From NCBI RefSeq assembly GCF_900129465.1, contig NZ_FSRA01000002.1:2170001-2234000 (forward strand): a stretch of DNA of 64,000 nt, given 5' to 3'. This DNA is from Chitinophaga niabensis (lineage in GTDB: Bacteria; Bacteroidota; Bacteroidia; Chitinophagales; Chitinophagaceae). Positions 25,379-34,147 of this stretch are shown in pieces. Each line of letters opens with the position of its first letter. Positions within the stretch are counted from its first letter, which is position 1. Position numbers and translations under genes: made by a program. The notes beneath the pieces were generated by a model. That model ran no database searches. It was not told where the DNA came from and was given only the letters and a program-made list of their open reading frames with translations.

Positions 25379-26896
25379 ATGAAGTATATGATCCTCGTGG
25401 GCTGTTCGCTGCTGATAGCGTTCAATAGTTTCGCCCAAACAAAGAAAAGACCTAACATCATCATGATCATGTCTGATGATCATGCGCAGAATGCCATCAG
25501 TACTTTTCACAAAGGCCTGACGGAAACGCCGAACATAGACAGGATCGGAAAAGAGGGTTTAGTCTTTAAACGAAGCTATTGCACCAACTCTATCTGTGCG
25601 CCCAGCCGCGCGGTGATCATAACCGGTAAATTCTCTCACCTGAACGGGCATATCGACAACAATGTGCGGTTCGATAGTTCACAACAAACTTTCCCGAAGC
25701 TCTTACAACAGGCCGGTTACCAAACTGCCCTCGTAGGAAAGTGGCACCTGGTAAGCAATCCCACTGGTTTTAACTACTGGACGGTAGTGCCTGGTCAGGG
25801 ACAGTATTACAATCCTGATTTCATTAAAATGGATGGAAAGCGGGAAAGGGTAGAAGGATATGCGACCAATATCATCACCGACAAAGCATTGAACTGGCTG
25901 GACGGGAGAGATACTACACAGCCTTTCTGCCTGTTGTTATACAATAAAGCACCCCATCGCAACTGGCTGCCGGATACCGCAGATTTCGATAAGTTCCGCG
26001 GCCGCAAATATCCTTTGCCGCCTAATTTTTATGATGATTATGAAGGACGCACGGCCGCTGGTTTACAGGAAATGACGATTGCCAATCACATGCACCTGGC
26101 GTCTGATCTGAAAGTAGATACCAGCAGTGATCCTAACCGGCCCTGGCAGCAAAGAGTATCCGGTACGGAAAGAATGAATGCGCAGCAGAAAGCTGCATGG
26201 GACAGGGAATATGATCCCATCACTGCAGCATTCAAAAGGGATAAGCTAACAGGTAAAGCACTGGCTGAATGGAAATACCAGCGTTACATGGAAGATTACA
26301 TGCGCTGCATTGCTTCTGTAGACCGTAATGTTGGCCGCGTGCTGGATTACCTGGATCAACATGGCCTCGCAGAAAACACCATCGTTATCTATACTTCAGA
26401 TCAGGGTTTTTATCTGGGAGAACATGGCTGGTACGATAAACGTTTTATGTATGAAGAATCTTTGGTGATGCCCATGGTGATGCGTTATCCCACTGGTATT
26501 AAAAAGAAAGGAGAGGTAAATGAAATGGTGCAGAACATTGATTATGCGCCCACTTTCCTGGAGTATGCAGGTGTGAAATTACCAGCCGACCTGCAAGGTA
26601 AGTCGATGAAACCTTTAATGGAAGGAAAGAAGACAGCCTGGCGCGATGCGATCTATTATCATTATTATGAATTCCCCGGAGAGCATAAAGTACGCAGGCA
26701 TTACGGAGTGCGCACAGATCGTTATAAACTCATTCATTTCTATAACGACATTGATAAATGGGAGTTGTATGATCTGCAGAAAGACCCTACAGAGATGAAG
26801 AATGTGTATGGAGACCCGGCGTATAAGGCTGTTGAGAAAGAACTGCACCAAAAGCTGGAGGCATTGCGGAAGCAGTATAAGGATGATTCTAAATAA
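25379..26896 (+). CDS. Secreted sulfatase, type I (formylglycine), S1 family
   Basis: A 505-residue exported enzyme (signal peptide 1-20). The formylglycine site is CAPSR (73-77) within NSICAPSRAVIITGK; metal-binding Asp33-Asp34 are in MSDDHAQ. Further sulfatase landmarks are GKWHL and YTSDQGFYLGEHGW, and the C-terminal part is of the DUF4976 kind. Sequence flavour is closest to N-acetylglucosamine-6-sulfatase/heparan-type sulfatases (S1_11-like). That assignment is tentative. Maturation needs an anaerobic or aerobic formylglycine-generating enzyme encoded elsewhere. It forms an operon with the esterase upstream. Confidence 0.9.
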   Translation: MKYMILVGCSLLIAFNSFAQTKKRPNIIMIMSDDHAQNAISTFHKGLTETPNIDRIGKEGLVFKRSYCTNSICAPSRAVIITGKFSHLNGHIDNNVRFDSSQQTFPKLLQQAGYQTALVGKWHLVSNPTGFNYWTVVPGQGQYYNPDFIKMDGKRERVEGYATNIITDKALNWLDGRDTTQPFCLLLYNKAPHRNWLPDTADFDKFRGRKYPLPPNFYDDYEGRTAAGLQEMTIANHMHLASDLKVDTSSDPNRPWQQRVSGTERMNAQQKAAWDREYDPITAAFKRDKLTGKALAEWKYQRYMEDYMRCIASVDRNVGRVLDYLDQHGLAENTIVIYTSDQGFYLGEHGWYDKRFMYEESLVMPMVMRYPTGIKKKGEVNEMVQNIDYAPTFLEYAGVKLPADLQGKSMKPLMEGKKTAWRDAIYYHYYEFPGEHKVRRHYGVRTDRYKLIHFYNDIDKWELYDLQKDPTEMKNVYGDPAYKAVEKELHQKLEALRKQYKDDSK

Positions 26897-26897
26897 C

Positions 26898-26996
26898 GGT
26901 ACTATTTTAACTAAAATGACAACCTATGGTGAAGCCTACCTGAACCCTTGGTGAACCGAAGGTGAAGCCTATGTGAAGAGATGTGAAAATAGTATC
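26898..26996. repeat. GGTGAA-rich element bounded by imperfect inverted repeats
   Basis: GGTACTATTTT (26898-26908) and AAAATAGTATC (26986-26996) are inverted repeats with one mismatch in 11. Between them, GGTGAAGCCTA occurs twice (26928 and 26961) with GGTGAA and TGTGAA variants in the same orientation (26928-26988). The element fills the gap after the sulfatase stop, between convergent genes. It may be a miniature element or a dispersed intergenic repeat. Confidence 0.6.
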
Positions 26997-27087
26997 GAAA
27001 CTATAGGAAGGTATACCCAAATATACGAAAAAAGAGACGATGTATGTTTTTGAGTAAAGACCTGATTTCCGTAGCCGGCGTACAAAT

Positions 27088-28152
27088 TTAGTACAATAAC
27101 TTCCGTAACAGGTCCGGCTGCACAATACGTATCCTCGTGCCCTGCATCTCAATCAGTTTCTCAGATTTGAAATCACTCAGCGTACGGATCAGGGATTCAG
27201 TAGCTGTACCCACAAACCGCGCAATATCATCCCGCGATAATTCTATGAGTGCATCCGGCTGTTGTTCTAAATGCAGTTTGTCGTGAATAGCTAAAAGGCC
27301 ATTGGCTACACGTTTACGGAGAGAATCGTAGGCCAGTTGCAGCAGGCGGTCTTCTTTCTCTTTTACTTCCATGGCTATGCGTTTGATAAACGTACGCGCC
27401 ACGCTGATATCATTCAGCAATTGCTCCAGGAATACTTCTTTCGGGATTTGTACGAGTTCTGTATGATCCAGGGCCTCTGCGTTTTCTTCATAAGGTTTGT
27501 CTTCCAGCAAAGGAACATACCCTAAGTAATCACCCTGGCTGAAAAGGTTGGTGATATATTCCTTTCCATCATCATTCAAACGGTAAGCTTTTACTTTCCC
27601 GCTTTTCACGTAATACAGGAACTGGGGATGTTTGCCTTCGCGGTAAACAGGTTGTTTCTTGGCGTACTGGGCTACATCATAAGCCTCCATTTGCAGGTGT
27701 AATAAACCGGAAGCCTGCCAGTCCTGTAAGAGGGTGCCAATGGATTGCGTATGTGCAGCAGCGAACTTCTCCTGCAGGAATTGTTGTTTCTTCAGCCTTG
27801 TTTCCACTGCGTTCAGGAGCTCCACATCTTCGAAGGGTTTGGTGATATAGTCATCCGCACCCATTTCCATGCCTCTTCTGAAATCACTCCTGTCTGTTTT
27901 CGCCGTGAGGAAGATGAAAGGGATATGTTCCGTTTCCGGGTATTTTCGCAGCATATGCAGTACGCCGTACCCATCCAGCTCCGGCATCATGATATCACAA
28001 ACGATCAGGTTAGGCAGATGTTCTTTAGCCAGTTCTATAGCCTGCTTGCCATTCTCTGCTTCAAGGGTTTGGTAACCGGCGAGGGAAAGTATTTCCGCTA
28101 CGTTTTCCCGTATGCCGGGGTGATCGTCTACTACCATGATGGTGGCTGTCAT
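27088..28152 (-). CDS. Response regulator: REC domain fused to CRP/FNR-type regulator
   Basis: A 354-residue cytoplasmic protein. The receiver domain (1-120) has acidic Asp9-Asp10, phospho-acceptor Asp53 (CDIMMPELDG), Thr82 and Lys104. A cyclic-nucleotide-binding-like beta-roll follows (about 165-260, VYREGKHPQFLYYVKSGKVK), then a CRP-type winged helix (about 275-345, LSRDDIARFVGTATESLIRTL). Phosphorylation by the overlapping kinase gene should control DNA binding. No Cys cluster for oxygen sensing as in FNR is visible. ATGA overlap with the kinase gene indicates translational coupling. Targets are unknown. Confidence 0.9.
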   Translation of the reverse strand: MTATIMVVDDHPGIRENVAEILSLAGYQTLEAENGKQAIELAKEHLPNLIVCDIMMPELDGYGVLHMLRKYPETEHIPFIFLTAKTDRSDFRRGMEMGADDYITKPFEDVELLNAVETRLKKQQFLQEKFAAAHTQSIGTLLQDWQASGLLHLQMEAYDVAQYAKKQPVYREGKHPQFLYYVKSGKVKAYRLNDDGKEYITNLFSQGDYLGYVPLLEDKPYEENAEALDHTELVQIPKEVFLEQLLNDISVARTFIKRIAMEVKEKEDRLLQLAYDSLRKRVANGLLAIHDKLHLEQQPDALIELSRDDIARFVGTATESLIRTLSDFKSEKLIEMQGTRIRIVQPDLLRKLLY

Positions 28153-29282
28153 TGTGCTTGCAGATTTGGAAAATTAATTAATATCCTGGTGCCTTTGCCC
28201 AGTTCGCTTTCTACGCTGATGCTGCCATGCAGCATATCCACATACCTTTTTACGATATGCAGGCCAAGGCCCGTTCCCTGGATATTAGTAACGTTGCGGG
28301 CGCGGAAAAAACTGGAAAAGAGATAGGTTTTGTCTTCTTCAGGAATACCCATACCCTCATCTTCCACGATGGCATGAATATAGCCGTTCTCTTCCCATAA
28401 CTTCCAGCCAATACGGGTTTCAGCGGGGGAGAACTTGGAGGCGTTGGTGAGCAGGTTCACGAAAATATGCTTCAATAACCGTTTGTCTGACCATACATGC
28501 AGCTCCTGCGGTACTTCTGAATGCAGGTGCTGCCCTGATTTCAGGAGGCCCTGCACTTCTTCCACAGTTTCCAGCGCAAAATTTTGCAGGGAGATATTTT
28601 CAGGATGTACATGGATCTTACCTTCTTCTATCCGGCCAAGGGAAAGGAAATCCTCCAGCAGTTCGTTCAGGTGGATCACGGAATCCCTTATTTTCTGTAC
28701 GTGTTTTTCCCTGCGTGGCTGATCTTCAGAAGCGGGGTATTTCCCGATCAGGGCAGCAGAGGAAAGAATGGCACTTAAAGGAGTTCTGAACTCATGAGAG
28801 GCCATGGACACAAAGCGCGACTTGATCTCACTCAGCTCTTTTTCTTTTTCCAGCGCATCTTTCAATTCTGCCTGTGAAGAGGCCAGGTGGGAGAGCGCCA
28901 GTTCCAGGTTGGCAGTTCTTTTCTCTACTTCCTTTTCCAACGCCTGGTTAAGTTCCTGCATGGTACGGTAAAGGCTTTTCAGGAACAATACCAGTAAAGT
29001 GGAGCTGATCACCAGGATCAGGGAGAAGAAGTGTTCAATGAAAACTTCCGCCAGGTTGGGGTTTTTATGCGGGAGGCAGGCAATCACCACTACCAGGATG
29101 GTACAGGCAATGCCCATAATCCTGGTAGGGGTGTCGTTCTTGATGAATATAGTGAGGAGGATGGCTGTGATAAGCCCTCCGTCGAAAAAGTTGTAGTCGG
29201 GCCGCCACACCAGCAAACACGCTGTTACCAGCATGATGAAAATGGAAATAACTAATGTTTGCCGCTGACCGAAATGAAACAT
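28149..29282 (-). CDS. Membrane sensor histidine kinase
   Basis: A 377-residue kinase. The N-terminus (1-104) is hydrophobic with about four membrane segments and little periplasmic sequence, so it probably senses a membrane or intracellular state. A coiled coil (about 105-158) leads to HisKA with phospho-acceptor His163 (SHEFRTPLS). A HATPase domain follows with N box NLLTNASKF, G1 box VEDEGMGIPEE and G2 box GTGLGLHIVKRYV. The stop codon overlaps the response regulator start (28149-28152). The kinase should phosphorylate that regulator. Signal unknown. Confidence 0.93.
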   Translation of the reverse strand: MFHFGQRQTLVISIFIMLVTACLLVWRPDYNFFDGGLITAILLTIFIKNDTPTRIMGIACTILVVVIACLPHKNPNLAEVFIEHFFSLILVISSTLLVLFLKSLYRTMQELNQALEKEVEKRTANLELALSHLASSQAELKDALEKEKELSEIKSRFVSMASHEFRTPLSAILSSAALIGKYPASEDQPRREKHVQKIRDSVIHLNELLEDFLSLGRIEEGKIHVHPENISLQNFALETVEEVQGLLKSGQHLHSEVPQELHVWSDKRLLKHIFVNLLTNASKFSPAETRIGWKLWEENGYIHAIVEDEGMGIPEEDKTYLFSSFFRARNVTNIQGTGLGLHIVKRYVDMLHGSISVESELGKGTRILINFPNLQAQ

Positions 29283-29302
29283 GGTTTGTTATTTATCAGG
29301 GG

Positions 29303-29310
29303 CAAAGATA
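29303..29310 (-). promoter_or_regulatory. -7 box of the two-component operon
   Basis: On the minus strand TATCTTTG matches TAnnTTTG exactly and lies 20 nt before the kinase ATG at 29282. It is in the 60-nt gap after the GH95 gene, so the kinase pair has its own promoter. Confidence 0.6.
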
Positions 29311-29342
29311 GCACATGCAGGGCTTATTGTACCTGATTAAGG

Positions 29343-31766
29343 TCATTGCTGCGCTACATGGTAATCCCCGGATCTAACGGTGGGAAAGGTAACTACTTCC
29401 GCTTTATTGCCAGCCTGCGCCAATACCCTGCCTTGTGCATTCCGCACTGCTTTGCCGGCAGGTAACAATAATCTGCAAAGGCCACCTTTGCCGGAAGTGA
29501 TCTTTGCAGTGGTCAGTTTTCCTTTCTTCCATTCCATATCTACAATAAATGCGCCGCGTGCGTGCATTCCTTTCACACGGCCACTTTGCCAATCTGCATC
29601 AGAAGGTAAGGCCGGCAGCATACGGATGGTCTCATCATCTCCGTGGCTTTGCAGCAACATTTCTCCAATACCGGAGGTGCCGCCAAAATTTCCATCTATC
29701 TGGAAAGGCGGATGCGCACTGAACAGATTAGGATAAGATCCGCCACCAACAGGCTTTACAGGATCTACAGGGCGAAGCAGTTTATGGATCAGCACTAATG
29801 CATGATCACCATCTCCCAGCCTTGCCCAGAAATTGATCTTCCAGGCCAAAGACCATCCCGTGCCATCATCTCCACGCTGACGAAGGGTTTCACGTGCTGC
29901 GGCACTTAATTCCGGGGAGCCCCATGGTGTGATCTCATCATAAGGATGAAGGCCATAAAGCTGGCTAACGTGGCGGTGATGCGGCTCTCCGTCTTTCCAG
30001 TCGTCCAGCCACTCATTCAGATCACCTGCTGCGCCCACCTGGTTAGGTGCTAATTGTTTGCGTACTTCAGTTAATTCGGCTGCCCATGGGCCATCTATCT
30101 TTAATATATTGGCAGCTTCAATGCAGGCGCCGAATAATTCGCGGCAGATCTGCATATCCATGGTAGGCCCCATAGCAGTGTTGGCCTGGGTGCCATCCGG
30201 CATGATGTAACTATGCTCCGGTGAATTGGAAGGAGCGGTCACCAGCCAGCCATGCTTAGGTTCTTTGATAAGGATGCTGCGTAAGAAAATGGCCGCACCT
30301 CTCATCACCGGATAATATTGACGAAGGAATGCGGTATCCTTTGTATAACGAAAATGTTCCCAGAGATGCTCACATAACCAGGCGCCGCCTGTAAGGGTAG
30401 AACCCCATCCTGCTCCTTCTCCGGGAGAAGTAAAGCCCCAGGGATTGGTGATCACATGTGCTACCCATCCCGGCGCGTTATAATAAGCTTTCGCTGTTCT
30501 GGTGCCTGGTTTTACCAGACCTTTTATGTAATGATGTACAGGTTCTGCAATATCTGCCAGGCCGGTCATTGGCGCCAGCCAGTAATTCATCTGTAGGTTG
30601 ATATTGATGTGGTAATCTCCGTTCCAGGGTGTTTGGTATTCCGGTGCCCAGAGCCCTTGCAGGTTGGCAGGTAAACCACCGGGACGGGAAGAGCTGATCA
30701 GCAGGTACCGGCCATAATTGAAATACAATACCGGCAATTGCGGATCGGGCTGTTTTGCATAATAACGGGCGAGCCTTTCCGGTGTACTGAGCGTATCAGA
30801 AATATTACCTTCAAGATAGAAGCGGCTCCGGTTAAAATATTGTGCATACTGTTTGATGTGTTCATTCATCAACGGCGAATAGGGTTTGGATGCAGCGGAT
30901 TGTACTGTGCTGAGTACCCCGGGCAGGGGATCTCCTTTCCGCGTTACGTAATTTGATACGTTATAATCAGTGGCTGCGCTGAATATTAAAAGGCATTCAT
31001 CTGCATTTTCTATTTGTATATCCTTGTCTGTAATGAGCTGTTTGCCACCATTACTTTTTACCTGCAAGGCTGCTGCATAACGCATGCCAGGTCTGTTGCC
31101 ATTAGGTAATTGCCCCTGCATGAGGATGCGGTCTTTCTGTACGCTAACTTTCGCATATTCCTTCCGGCTTAGTGTGGTGGATAAAGAGATCTTTCCTTTC
31201 TTAGAGGCCGTGATCTTTATAGCGAGGATATTGGCAGGGATGCTGATCCATGCTTCCTGTTTATAAGTAACCCCATCCCGTTGCCAGGTAGTGGTAGCCA
31301 CTGCTTTTTCAAGATCGAGGGTCCGTTGGTAATTGCTCCAGGAGGTGATACTGTCTTTCCAGCGAAGGTGAAGGTCTCCCAGCACCTGGTAAGCTCCGAA
31401 GGGAACATTGGCGCCATTGCCATGGCCTGATCCTTCTCCTTTACAGATAAAATATTTTTGCAACAGGTCCTGCGCCTCACGGTTACGGCCTTCTAACAGT
31501 AATTGCTGTATCCTGGGCAGCACCCGGTAGGCTGTATCATTATCAGCATCCTGTACACCACCGGACCAGAGAGAGATTTCATTCAGGGTGATCTTATCAT
31601 TCCAGGGGTGACCGGAGATCAATGCGCCTATCCGGCCATTGCCCAATGGCAATGCTTCCTGGTAATGAGCGGCAGGGGTCTTGAAGCGAAGAGAAACATC
31701 CGGTTCCTGAGCGGACGCGGAAATAGATAAGGCCAGGAGGCCTGTAAATAGTAGCACGTGGTTCAT
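29343..31766 (-). CDS. Secreted GH95 family glycosidase (alpha-L-fucosidase type), copy 1
   Basis: An 807-residue exported enzyme (signal peptide 1-19, ...SISASAQ). GH95 layout: N-terminal beta-sandwich (about 25-270, starting YQEALPLGNGRIGALISG), linker, (alpha/alpha)6 barrel (about 290-680) and C-terminal beta domain. Conserved stretches include GNGRIGA, NLQGLW, the DYHININLQMNYWLAP region and FQIDGNFGGTSGI. GH95 members remove alpha-1,2-fucose by inversion; some are alpha-galactosidases on L-galactose or related sugars. A second, clearly homologous copy lies at 46984-49524. It is a single-gene leftward unit, divergent from the lipoprotein gene at 31900. Confidence 0.9.
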   Translation of the reverse strand: MNHVLLFTGLLALSISASAQEPDVSLRFKTPAAHYQEALPLGNGRIGALISGHPWNDKITLNEISLWSGGVQDADNDTAYRVLPRIQQLLLEGRNREAQDLLQKYFICKGEGSGHGNGANVPFGAYQVLGDLHLRWKDSITSWSNYQRTLDLEKAVATTTWQRDGVTYKQEAWISIPANILAIKITASKKGKISLSTTLSRKEYAKVSVQKDRILMQGQLPNGNRPGMRYAAALQVKSNGGKQLITDKDIQIENADECLLIFSAATDYNVSNYVTRKGDPLPGVLSTVQSAASKPYSPLMNEHIKQYAQYFNRSRFYLEGNISDTLSTPERLARYYAKQPDPQLPVLYFNYGRYLLISSSRPGGLPANLQGLWAPEYQTPWNGDYHININLQMNYWLAPMTGLADIAEPVHHYIKGLVKPGTRTAKAYYNAPGWVAHVITNPWGFTSPGEGAGWGSTLTGGAWLCEHLWEHFRYTKDTAFLRQYYPVMRGAAIFLRSILIKEPKHGWLVTAPSNSPEHSYIMPDGTQANTAMGPTMDMQICRELFGACIEAANILKIDGPWAAELTEVRKQLAPNQVGAAGDLNEWLDDWKDGEPHHRHVSQLYGLHPYDEITPWGSPELSAAARETLRQRGDDGTGWSLAWKINFWARLGDGDHALVLIHKLLRPVDPVKPVGGGSYPNLFSAHPPFQIDGNFGGTSGIGEMLLQSHGDDETIRMLPALPSDADWQSGRVKGMHARGAFIVDMEWKKGKLTTAKITSGKGGLCRLLLPAGKAVRNAQGRVLAQAGNKAEVVTFPTVRSGDYHVAQQ

Positions 31767-31899
31767 AGGAATAAATTTAACTGCTAAATGCCTAATTATG
31801 AAGGGTTAGGTAAAGTAGACCGATAAATAGAGAATATTCCATCACTGAACATTCCTCAGTGGGGAATCGTTAAATTGTAGCGGTTTTATTAATCCCGAT

Positions 31900-32487
31900 G
31901 TGTATATGCGATTGACCAACCAGCTCCGGCAGGCGATCTGTTATCTCTGTATCATGGTATGTTGCCATGCCTGTACGATCATCTCTAAAGATCCTGTATC
32001 GGTGGACTATGAGATCCTGCCCAATCATCAGTTTTATCCATCCTGTGGCCAGGCACGCATCTCCGGAGATCTGCCACAGGGCGGGTATTATCTTGTATAT
32101 GTGTTAAGCGACAGCCTGGACGTAAATAATTGTGTGAGCAGCCGCAACGAAAGCATCACGGGAAAGGATACAATGACCATGCGTTTTGGAAGGGATTTTC
32201 TGATGACCATGGCTGTGCATGATGCGGGGAAGGACTGGTTCTTTCATTTTCAGCAGATGGAGGTGGTGGACAGTATGTTGCACATTCATCTCAGGGCATA
32301 CCACCGGAGTGATAGTACGGTTAGTAAACCTACCTATAATTTATCCGATAATTATGTATGGAAGATCAACGGAGAGGAGGCCAAGCTGATCAAGCTATAT
32401 ATCAATGGCAGCAATTATGCCTATGTTCCCGGGCCACAATGGAGTGATGCTCCCATTAACTGGCAACATGCACATTGGGGGGAATAA
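31900..32487 (+). CDS. Hypothetical secreted protein, possible lipoprotein
   Basis: A 195-residue protein. The N-terminus is hydrophobic and Cys-rich (AICYLCIMVCCHACTIISK), so it is exported and may be lipidated at one of Cys21, Cys22 or Cys25. The mature part is predicted mostly beta, with many Tyr and His, and ends QWSDAPINWQHAHWGE. No family recognised. Start could also be the second Met, two codons later. It is divergent from GH95 with a 133-nt gap containing a 6-bp inverted repeat (CACTGA at 31843-31848, TCAGTG at 31856-31861). Confidence 0.6.
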   Translation: MYMRLTNQLRQAICYLCIMVCCHACTIISKDPVSVDYEILPNHQFYPSCGQARISGDLPQGGYYLVYVLSDSLDVNNCVSSRNESITGKDTMTMRFGRDFLMTMAVHDAGKDWFFHFQQMEVVDSMLHIHLRAYHRSDSTVSKPTYNLSDNYVWKINGEEAKLIKLYINGSNYAYVPGPQWSDAPINWQHAHWGE

Positions 32488-32492
32488 AACAA

Positions 32493-32738
32493 TCAGCGTT
32501 TTACTTTCTGATCATTATAAAAACAGGAGAGTGCTCCTGAGGGGCATTGCCGGACCTGTTCTATGATCTCTTCCGTAGCGCCGTTCTGCATATTGATCCA
32601 GGGCTCTGTATGTGGATCAAAAACGGCACGCAAACCTTTTACGCAATGGGTGGAAAACTGGCAACGCAGTGGGCGCCATACAATGGTGATCTCTCCGTTG
32701 GTGAATTCCCTGGAATTGTCTTTCTGCTCCTGTGCCAT
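32493..32738 (-). CDS. YjdI-like (4Fe-4S) mono-cluster protein
   Basis: An 81-residue protein with the divergent ferredoxin-like pattern of the YjdI/Fer4_19 family: ITIVWRPLRCQFSTHCVKGL and later QVRQCPSGALSCFYND. Four cysteines (about residues 26, 32, 64 and 72) could hold one 4Fe-4S cluster; the CPSGAL turn is diagnostic. Role unknown, probably electron transfer or redox sensing in the cytoplasm. Family members often neighbour or fuse to GNAT-type N-acetyltransferases (YjdJ); none is seen here. Confidence 0.85.
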   Translation of the reverse strand: MAQEQKDNSREFTNGEITIVWRPLRCQFSTHCVKGLRAVFDPHTEPWINMQNGATEEIIEQVRQCPSGALSCFYNDQKVKR

Positions 32739-33176
32739 ACCATGGAAGATTTACGCTATAATGGAAAAAAGTGTGCAGGTGACTAAAGAGAGACCCGCAG
32801 GCGTCTTCGCATCATAGATTGATCATCTAATCTAAACCGCGTTATGAAAAAGCCTCTTTATTGCTACAGACGGCTTGCCGGTAACTGTGTTTAAAAAGCG
32901 GACCAAAACTATGAATAGAAATAAGGCAGGTAACTGAACAGAAACCCGCAAATCCCACACCGGTAACAGCATGAGATGCAGCAATTGAGTATTGCCATAC
33001 TTTTTGGGGACCGCACTGATGGACGGTTGGTTATTCATGTATTATCTTTTGCAGTTGCATATAGTTATCGCTTTGTTATGCTCATAAAAATTCCGAGCAA
33101 CAAAGTAGGTCACTGCAAAAAATGATGGCGTTAAAAAGTTGTTAAGCAGTTATGCAATCGTATGGCAAAAGCCATT
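32739..33176. other. 438-bp stretch without a confident gene
   Basis: The only sizeable frame is 32832-33038 on the minus strand (68 codons, MNNQPSISAVPKKYG start, hydrophobic centre LPALFLFIVLVRFL). It is downstream of the small helix-turn-helix gene on the same strand and could be a small membrane peptide. It has no recognisable family and no clear promoter. Nothing else convincing is present. Confidence 0.3.
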
Positions 33177-33467
33177 TCACATACATGTATGCGCGATGAT
33201 CATCAGGCACAGGATTGCAGCAGGCGAGGCGCCTGCAATGCTTTTGGTGAACTTGATGCTGAAGCCTCCTTTTTCACCGTAGTAATAACTTTCTTTGTAT
33301 CTATCGTATTCTATGGGAGCACCGAGGTCCTTCATGAGTTTCAGGAACTCATATAGTGTTCGCTCTGAGATACGCAGGCGTTTTGCTAATTGCGCAGGTT
33401 TGCCTGTACCTTTAATACGAATGAGATAGTCTATCGTCTGTAGTCTTTCAAAATAGCGCTTGGGCAT
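33177..33467 (-). CDS. Small helix-turn-helix (HTH_11-like) regulator
   Basis: A 96-residue protein. Residues about 1-50 form a DeoR/HTH_11-type winged-helix unit: RLQTIDYLIRIKGTGKPAQLAKRLRIS, then ERTLYEFLKLMKDLGAPI. A tyrosine-rich wing YDRYKESYYYGEKGGFSIKF follows. The N-terminal DNA-binding part of WYL-type regulators looks like this, but no sensor domain follows; the protein ends after a short hydrophobic tail. Stand-alone proteins of this sort recur in Bacteroidota. Target unknown. The nearest minus-strand frame downstream is the small hydrophobic one at 32832-33038. Confidence 0.7.
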   Translation of the reverse strand: MPKRYFERLQTIDYLIRIKGTGKPAQLAKRLRISERTLYEFLKLMKDLGAPIEYDRYKESYYYGEKGGFSIKFTKSIAGASPAAILCLMIIAHTCM

Positions 33468-33714
33468 TGGATCAACAGGGGGTTTAAAGCTAAATTGGAA
33501 TTCGGGTTTTGTTCAACGAAATATACTGCATTATACCAGGAAGTATTGTATTCACTGTAACTGCTGCATCTCATGTGCAGATAAGTGTATCTCCATGTCT
33601 AGGTTTATTACGGATTTTTTCCTGGGTCTTTGAAAACTGTGTCTTATTAAGGTTCAATGTTAATCTAAGATAGCAAACCACACTGCAATAATACCTCAGT
33701 TCAGTATATACGTA

Positions 33715-33760
33715 TACAAAAAAACGACTGCTATCTATGGGGAAAATAGACGGCAGTCGT
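33715..33760 (-). terminator. Minus-strand terminator-like hairpin with no gene upstream
   Basis: ACGACTGC (33724-33731) pairs with GCAGTCGT (33753-33760); inside, TCTAT (33734-33738) pairs with ATAGA (33746-33750). Read on the minus strand the stem is followed at once by seven T residues. No minus-strand gene lies upstream for at least 30 kb, so it may end an unannotated RNA. Confidence 0.5.
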
Positions 33761-34111
33761 CATAATGAATAGTTAACTTGGAACGTAAAAAACTTATGGA
33801 TGTATGATAGAATGTCATTGATATATTCAGATACAATGTTACAGGTATATGAGATTTTTGAATGTTAATGCCGTGTTAAAGAATTGTCATATTTTTTGAG
33901 TGTTAACACCTATGTAATTTGGGTTATAACCCTGCAACCCCTCCCTTTTTTCATAGCATAGGCACCTCTTTTTTGATCCCTCCGGCAGGCTTTGGAACGT
34001 TCCCTTTTTTACATGCTTGCCTTCTTTTTCCATGCACAAAAAAAAGCATCATCAACCGCATTTCAATGATCTGTGTAATGCAGTGCAGTATTGATTTTCG
34101 TCCTGATAGAA

Positions 34112-34147
34112 AACAGCTGTCAAATGCAGATGCAAATGACAGCCGTT
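34112..34147 (-). repeat. Imperfect 11-bp hairpin
   Basis: AACAGCTGTCA (34112-34122) and TGACAGCCGTT (34137-34147) pair with one mismatch around a 14-nt loop. On the minus strand the stem runs into TTTTC, a weak terminator-like tail. Confidence 0.4.

Noticed and set aside
33149..33168. Fourth LacI-type site (TGCAATCGTATGGCA-like)
   Set aside because: The second half-site is displaced and symmetry is broken, so it does not match the three good sites.
33953..34063. 36-codon minus-strand frame (MRLMMLFFVHGKRR start)
   Set aside because: Too short, low complexity (Lys/Gly-rich) and no supporting promoter or family.
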